In this document: positions 59,820 through 64,000 of the stretch, one piece after another
Layout: each line of letters starts with the position of its first letter
Position numbering within the stretch: the first letter of the stretch is position 1
NCBI RefSeq assembly: GCF_025950095.1
Contig: NZ_JAPDDR010000008.1
Coordinates: forward strand, 310,001 to 374,000
Direction of reading: 5' to 3'
Length of the DNA stretch: 64,000 bases
Source: Luteolibacter rhizosphaerae
Lineage (GTDB): Bacteria; Verrucomicrobiota; Verrucomicrobiia; Verrucomicrobiales; Akkermansiaceae
The notes under the pieces: generated by a model
Told to the model about the DNA's origin: nothing
Databases searched by the model: none
The model's input: only the letters and a program-made list of their open reading frames with translations
Program-made: the position numbers and the translations under genes

Positions 59820-61535
59820 GTGGAAACCATGTCCGGAACCGGCCCAAGCGACTCCGAACTCCTCGCCGATTGGCTCGATGGCCACCGCGAGTCGGCCTTT
59901 CACGCCCTGGTGGAGCGCTACGCAGGCCTCGTGCATATGGCCGCCAAGCGCACGTGCGGGGATGATTCGCTAGCGGCGGAGGCCTCCCAACTCGCTTTCA
60001 TCGCCCTGGCCCGCAAGGCCCGCGGCTTGTCCGGTCGCGCCACCTTGGCTGGCTGGCTCCACGTGACGGCAATTCTCCAGGCCCGCAATCTCCTCCGCCA
60101 GCGGAAGCGGGAGATCCGTAAACTCCACATCCTGCGCACGCATATGGAAAACCAACCGCAGGCCTCCCCGGCAGCGGAATGGCAGCGCATCCAGCCGGTG
60201 CTGGATGAAGCGCTGGCCGCCCTCTCCTCGAAGGACCGGGAGACCCTCCTGCTCCGCTTCTACCGCTCGCTCAGTGTTCGCGAGATCGGAGCAGCACTCG
60301 GAATTGCCACGGACGCTGCCCAGAAGCGGCTCGACCGCGCGACCGAGAAGCTTCGTGGCCAGCTCGCCCGCCGGGGCTATCAGGTCGGTGGCTCGCTCGG
60401 GGCTGTCATGCTCGCCGGCTTCGCTTCAGATGCCCAAGCTGCCGTTCCCTCCACCTCTCTCCTTGCCTCGAATGCCCTCGCAGTTGCGGGGGGCAGCGGC
60501 ACCGCCACATTAACCACCATCGGAATTATCGCCATGACCAAGAAAACCGCCATTACCGCCGGAGTCGTCGTTCTGCTCGCCGGAGCGGGAACCATTGCCC
60601 TGATCAACGGCAACAAGGATGAGAATTCCTCCTCAGCGAAGGGACACACCGAGGTGAATACCGCCCCTTCCTCTTCGGCTTCAAGCTTCACTCCGGTGGA
60701 ATCCGCCGCCGCCCGCGGTGATCGGGCCAAGCCCCGTGACCCTGCAGCGAATCCCGACTTCATCGCGAAATACGGCGAAGCTCGTACCAATCTCTCCAAG
60801 CACATTGCCACAAATCTCATCAGCTTGCTGGAGGACGCCGTCTCCATGGGCGAGATGGCCGTGTCAGGGCAAATGGGAAATGCCTTCGGCGGGCCTCGCA
60901 ACGGTCTCCGCATGGGATTGGGCGGGCGACTGAACGACGACCTGAAGCTCACCGACGAGCAGCAGGAGAAGGCCGGAGAGATCTACAAGGAATACCAGAA
61001 GCGCGAGCTCGCGAAATCGAAGGAGTCGATCGAGAAGCTGAAGAAGGACCCTCAGGCGCTCATGCAGCTCATGCTGGCCAGCGATGCTCATTCGCGCGGG
61101 GAGATCCCGCAGGACGAGTACGACCAGATCCAAGCTTCGATCGCCGACGATCTGAAGACCACCATCAATCCGCTTGATCGCGAGAACTTCCGCGGCGGCC
61201 AGCCGATGAAAGACACCGCATTCACCAGCGAGTTCCAGGCGATCCTCGATCCTGATCAATCCGCTACCTTTGCCGCCGCCGCCACCGAGCAACAGTCGAA
61301 GGCTGCCGAGGATAGGAGCATCAACAACCTCCCCTCGATGGAACTGGAGAAGATGGATCAGACCGTCACCTCCGCCAAGAAGCTCACCACCGGTCTCAAG
61401 AGCATGATGGAAGGGATGGGCGGACTCCAGGATCTCGGCCCGATGATGGAAGAACGCCGCCGATCACGTGAAGCGCAGCGTGGGGCCCAGCAAGAGGCCG
61501 CTCCGGAATCAACAACCCCGCCTGCCGGGGAATAA
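59820..61535 (+). CDS. ECF-type sigma factor fused to a membrane anchor and exported domain
   Basis: Residues 1-190 are an ECF sigma factor: ESAFHALVERYAGLVHMAAK, region 2 with AAEASQLAFIALARKARGLS and AGWLHVTAILQARNLLR, and region 4 with ALSSKDRETLLLRFYRSLSV then REIGAALGIATDAAQKRLDR. A linker leads to a transmembrane helix (TAITAGVVVLLAGAGTIALI) at about 240-262. The C-terminal domain of about 300 residues is rich in Lys, Glu and Gln (LTDEQQEKAGEIYKEYQKRE). It would lie outside the cytoplasm and could act as a built-in sensor or anti-sigma module. GTG 59820 has GGGAGGCGG upstream. This architecture occurs in Planctomycetes-Verrucomicrobia. Confidence 0.82.
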   Translation: METMSGTGPSDSELLADWLDGHRESAFHALVERYAGLVHMAAKRTCGDDSLAAEASQLAFIALARKARGLSGRATLAGWLHVTAILQARNLLRQRKREIRKLHILRTHMENQPQASPAAEWQRIQPVLDEALAALSSKDRETLLLRFYRSLSVREIGAALGIATDAAQKRLDRATEKLRGQLARRGYQVGGSLGAVMLAGFASDAQAAVPSTSLLASNALAVAGGSGTATLTTIGIIAMTKKTAITAGVVVLLAGAGTIALINGNKDENSSSAKGHTEVNTAPSSSASSFTPVESAAARGDRAKPRDPAANPDFIAKYGEARTNLSKHIATNLISLLEDAVSMGEMAVSGQMGNAFGGPRNGLRMGLGGRLNDDLKLTDEQQEKAGEIYKEYQKRELAKSKESIEKLKKDPQALMQLMLASDAHSRGEIPQDEYDQIQASIADDLKTTINPLDRENFRGGQPMKDTAFTSEFQAILDPDQSATFAAAATEQQSKAAEDRSINNLPSMELEKMDQTVTSAKKLTTGLKSMMEGMGGLQDLGPMMEERRRSREAQRGAQQEAAPESTTPPAGE

Positions 61536-61557
61536 GCGGTTTCCTCCCGCGTCTCCC

Positions 61558-61593
61558 ATCGCCCCCTGCTGCATTCTTGTGGCCGGGGGCGAT
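61558..61593. terminator. Possible bidirectional terminator hairpin
   Basis: ATCGCCCCC (61558-61566) pairs perfectly with GGGGGCGAT (61585-61593) between the convergent sigma-factor and queD genes. No T-run is obvious on either strand, so the role is tentative. Confidence 0.45.
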
Positions 61594-61610
61594 CACTTTG
61601 ACCGAGAGGG

Positions 61611-61976
61611 TCAGAACTCACCCTTGAACGAGCATCGTGCCGTCGGTGTCTCGAAGATCACGATTTCAGCCAAGCCAGGAAGGTCGGCTTCCAGCTTCCG
61701 CCAGAACCATGCGGCCATGCGCTCGATGGTCGGGCTTTCAAGGCCGGGAATGTCGTTGAGGTAGCCGTGATCGAGTTGCTCGAGCAACGGCCGCATGGCG
61801 TCCGAGATCTTCTTGTGATCGTAGATCCAGCCGATGCTTTCATCGACTTCGCCTTCCACGGAGATCTCGATCTTGAAGCTATGCCCGTGCATCTGCCGGC
61901 ACTTGTGGCCTTCCGGCAGGCTGGGCAAGGTGTGGGCGGCTTCGAAGCGGAACTCTTTCGTCAGGCGGGCGCGCAT
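61611..61976 (-). CDS. queD: 6-carboxy-5,6,7,8-tetrahydropterin synthase
   Basis: QueD makes the pterin intermediate of the queuosine/7-deazaguanine pathway. The 121-residue protein has the zinc ligands His15 (FEAAHTL) and His30/His32 (MHGHSF), and the catalytic Cys26 (HKCRQMHGH). YDHKKISDAMRPLLEQLDHG then YLNDIPGLESPTIERMA and the final ETPTARCSF follow. ATG 61976 starts MRARLTKEFRFEAAH. Upstream in-frame ATGs (61988 and 62111) are possible but add sequence unlike the family. No other que genes are nearby, so the remaining steps must be encoded elsewhere. Confidence 0.9.
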   Translation of the reverse strand: MRARLTKEFRFEAAHTLPSLPEGHKCRQMHGHSFKIEISVEGEVDESIGWIYDHKKISDAMRPLLEQLDHGYLNDIPGLESPTIERMAAWFWRKLEADLPGLAEIVIFETPTARCSFKGEF

Positions 61977-62179
61977 GGTTGCCAGCATGCAACGGGCGGG
62001 AGGGGAGCGCAAGCCGTGTGAGAACCGGTCCTCCCCGGGGTAGCGCACGGTCTTCTCTTCGTTTCTCCATCGGAGCTTCACAGCTTCATTCTCCTGCCAT
62101 GGACCTTTCACCGAATGAGTCCGGTCTTTTCATTCCGGGTTCATTCCTACTTCACCGCGAGGCTTCGTGATCCTCGCAA

Positions 62180-62944
62180 GTGATCCGCCGCTTGCTACAA
62201 CCGAGCTCCGAGCTCCTCGATGACCCTTCGCCGGGGACTATCGCGAAGACCGCCGGATTGGCCGCTCTTGCACTGGCGGTTTATGGCTTCACGACTGGCT
62301 TCTGGCGTTCGCCCGTGATGGGCTGCTATGTGGCGATCAAGATGCCGCTACTGGTGGCATGCACGCTCGGCTGTAACGGCATGTTGAACGGGCTGCTCGG
62401 AATTCTCTTGGGAGGAGTCGGCTTCAAGGAGTCGATGCTTGCGCTGCTGAGCGCTTTTGCGTCGGCCGCTCTGATCCTGGGATCATTGGCACCGGTGACC
62501 TTCATGTTGGCGCTGGATGCCCCGCCGCCGGATTCACCTTATGCCAGCTCGGCCCATGCGGGCTATCTCCTCTTCCACGTCGCGCTGATTGCGATCGCAG
62601 GAATTGCGGGTACGCTATCCCTTTTCAAGATCTTGCTGCAGCGCTGCCCCTCGCGCCGGGTGGCGATGACGACGATGTTCGCATGGCTGGCCGGGAACGG
62701 ATTTCTCGGGGCCCAGTTCTCTTGGATTCTCCGACCCTTCTTCGGAACCCCGACCTTGGAGGTCGCCTTCCTGCGTCCGGATCCCATGCACGGTAGCTTC
62801 TATGAAGCCGTGTGGCGCTCGCTTGATCGCGTCACCCGCGGTGCCGCGCTGCCCTTCTCCCTCGCAAGTATTCTTACTCTGCTACTGCTAGTGCCGTACT
62901 TCTACCGTCTATCTCAACAACGACCACGACCCATACGACCATGA
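62180..62944 (+). CDS. Polytopic membrane protein of unknown function, first of a pair
   Basis: The 254-residue protein has about six predicted helices, for example IAKTAGLAALALAVYGFTTG, AIKMPLLVACTLGCNGML, LALLSAFASAALILGSLAPV, VALIAIAGIAGTLSLFKILL and LASILTLLLLVPYFYRL. I do not recognise the family. GTG 62180 is the start. The stop overlaps the next gene by four bases (ATGA), and that gene is also a polytopic membrane protein, so the two probably form a complex or act in one pathway. Confidence 0.68.
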   Translation: MIRRLLQPSSELLDDPSPGTIAKTAGLAALALAVYGFTTGFWRSPVMGCYVAIKMPLLVACTLGCNGMLNGLLGILLGGVGFKESMLALLSAFASAALILGSLAPVTFMLALDAPPPDSPYASSAHAGYLLFHVALIAIAGIAGTLSLFKILLQRCPSRRVAMTTMFAWLAGNGFLGAQFSWILRPFFGTPTLEVAFLRPDPMHGSFYEAVWRSLDRVTRGAALPFSLASILTLLLLVPYFYRLSQQRPRPIRP

Positions 62945-63690
62945 ATGCCGATACGCCCCAACCTCCGCCCTACATGCCCCAGCCACCGCCAGCGAGGGTC
63001 GAGCCGCCTTTGCCGGACAAGCTGGATATCCGCGCGCTCTTCGAGGCTTTGCTCCGCAGTCCCCGAGGATTGGTCGCCCGTCTGGCCGAACCTGGCAGCG
63101 GGGCGCTGCTATCCTTTCTGGGGATTGCGATCATTTCGATGATCGCTTTCGGTCTCGTGCTCGGCAGCTTCGCGATGGGCACGCAGCTCTGGGCTGCTCC
63201 GCTCAAGATCACCGTAGGACTGCTGATCGCGGGGATCATCTGCTACCCAAGCCTCTACATCTTCTCCTGTTTGGCGGGATCGCGGGCGGGGGCAGGGCAA
63301 CTGGCGTCCACCTTGGCGGGGATGTTGGCGCTGGCCGGTCTCTTGCTCCTCGGGTTTGCGCCGGCGGTTTGGATCTTCACTCAGGCTACGGACGCCTTCG
63401 GGTTCATGGGGGCTCTGGGTCTGATGCCGTGGTTCGTGGCCCTTTGCTTCGGCTTCCGTTTCTTGGAAACTGCCGTCGGCCTCACGGGTGCGACCTCGCG
63501 GGGGCCGGTTTTCGTGTGGAGCTGCATCTTCCTGATGGTGACCTTGCAGATGACGACCTCGCTGAGGCCTATCCTCGGCCGCGACTCGCGTTTCCTGACT
63601 GATGAGAAGAAGTTCTTCGTCCAACATTGGATCGAGTCTGCCGACAAGGTGCTTGAGACGCGCGAAAGCCAATCCCAATCCCCGCGATGA
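62941..63690 (+). CDS. Polytopic membrane protein of unknown function, second of a pair
   Basis: The 249-residue protein has a Pro-rich cytoplasmic N-terminus (QPPPYMPQPPPARVEPPLPD). About five helices follow (LLSFLGIAIISMIAFGLVLG, ITVGLLIAGIICYPSLYIFS, LAGMLALAGLLLLGFAPAVW, VFVWSCIFLMVTLQMT). I do not recognise the family; the layout vaguely resembles YIP1-type membrane proteins. It overlaps its neighbours on both sides by four bases, a tight translational coupling across three genes. Confidence 0.65.
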   Translation: MNADTPQPPPYMPQPPPARVEPPLPDKLDIRALFEALLRSPRGLVARLAEPGSGALLSFLGIAIISMIAFGLVLGSFAMGTQLWAAPLKITVGLLIAGIICYPSLYIFSCLAGSRAGAGQLASTLAGMLALAGLLLLGFAPAVWIFTQATDAFGFMGALGLMPWFVALCFGFRFLETAVGLTGATSRGPVFVWSCIFLMVTLQMTTSLRPILGRDSRFLTDEKKFFVQHWIESADKVLETRESQSQSPR

Positions 63691-63836
63691 AACCGAGGCC
63701 TCCCCGGATTAAGCCCCCGCTCGCATCGCCGGCCCGTTCCGCCTCCAAGCCTCCGCGGAAGAAACGCGTGACCACCGCTCCGGAGCCGCGCAAGGATCCT
63801 GTCTTCGAGGCGCTGCGTGGAGAACTGGGGCTGTAG
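63687..63836 (+). CDS. 49-residue basic protein, third gene of the membrane-protein operon
   Basis: The ATG overlaps the stop of the preceding gene (ATGA). The product is highly basic and Pro-rich (MKPRPPRIKPPLASPARSAS, KPPRKKRVTTAPEPRKD) and ends FEALRGELGL. No signal or membrane helix is present, so it is cytoplasmic. Its overlap with the upstream gene is the main evidence that it is real; the function is unknown. Confidence 0.55.
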   Translation: MKPRPPRIKPPLASPARSASKPPRKKRVTTAPEPRKDPVFEALRGELGL

Positions 63837-63920
63837 CAGGCTGGGGAAATGCGGAGCTACCTTGATCCTAGGTCTTGCGCCGTGTTAGGACTTCAAGGTT
63901 CTATCTCCCCCGGATCCCCC

Positions 63921-64000
63921 ATGCGTACCCTTTCCTTGGCTGCCAGCGTCGTTTTCTTCCCCGGTCTGATTTTTGCGGATGAGACCGATCCCTTGCCGGA
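63921..64000 (+). CDS. Start of a secreted protein, cut by the right edge
   Basis: ATG 63921 opens a frame reading MRTLSLAASVVFFPGLIFAD and continuing open to the window end: a typical signal peptide followed by DETDPLP. Only 26 residues are visible, so no family can be assigned. Confidence 0.55.
   Translation, partial: MRTLSLAASVVFFPGLIFADETDPLP

Overview
The window looks like a chromosomal segment of a Verrucomicrobiota bacterium, probably of the Verrucomicrobiaceae/Luteolibacter type. This is inferred from the high GC content (judged by eye), an ECF-like sigma factor fused to a membrane anchor, a Tat-exported GH109-type glycosidase, a DUF5069 protein, secreted proteins sharing a C-terminal W..S..GKTY..E...RRFYR domain, and several families of short intergenic repeats. 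I see no integrase, transposase, CRISPR array or rRNA gene.

Layout. 1-5.8 kb: small lipoproteins, rlmH, an EF-hand lipoprotein, glycyl-tRNA synthetase and a secreted beta-propeller protein, separated by repeat-rich spacers. 6.1-14.4 kb: a complete potassium-uptake locus, small ORF-kdpF-kdpA-kdpB-kdpC-(KdpC-like lipoprotein)-kdpD-kdpE. 14.5-23.6 kb: tag, a CoA-transferase/GNAT fusion overlapping a histone-deacetylase-family gene, cardiolipin synthase, a DEDD exonuclease, a c-type-cytochrome-like protein and a PhoX-like protein. 23.8-34.9 kb: cysteine desulfurase, a YyaL-like protein, the addB-addA recombination nuclease pair, long-form hpf and a HAD phosphatase.

35.0-42.7 kb is the most interesting region: an RNA-repair and RNA-surveillance locus. 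Divergent from rtcR (a sigma-54 activator) runs rsr (Ro60/TROVE protein), then an array of five predicted Y RNAs, a CPCC-DUF6714 protein, a small membrane protein, rtcB and rtcA. Four of the five predicted RNAs contain a circularly permuted tRNA-like domain: T-arm, then a closed acceptor hairpin (GCAA-capped in three of four), then D-arm. Their ends pair into a stem with a shared internal-loop signature. A sigma-54 promoter with a perfectly spaced GG/GC pair lies just upstream of rsr. Together these suggest that RNA damage activates RtcR, which induces RNA ligase/cyclase plus Ro60 and several different tRNA-mimicking Y RNAs.

42.7-64 kb: pirin, a frameshifted isochorismatase gene with a divergent LysR regulator, GH109, secreted proteins, a metallopeptidase, folP, a sugar epimerase/oxidoreductase pair, an SGNH-hydrolase protein, a Tat-exported Mn-type superoxide dismutase, a GH43-like protein, the sigma-factor fusion, queD, and a small membrane-protein operon. 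The last gene runs off the right edge.
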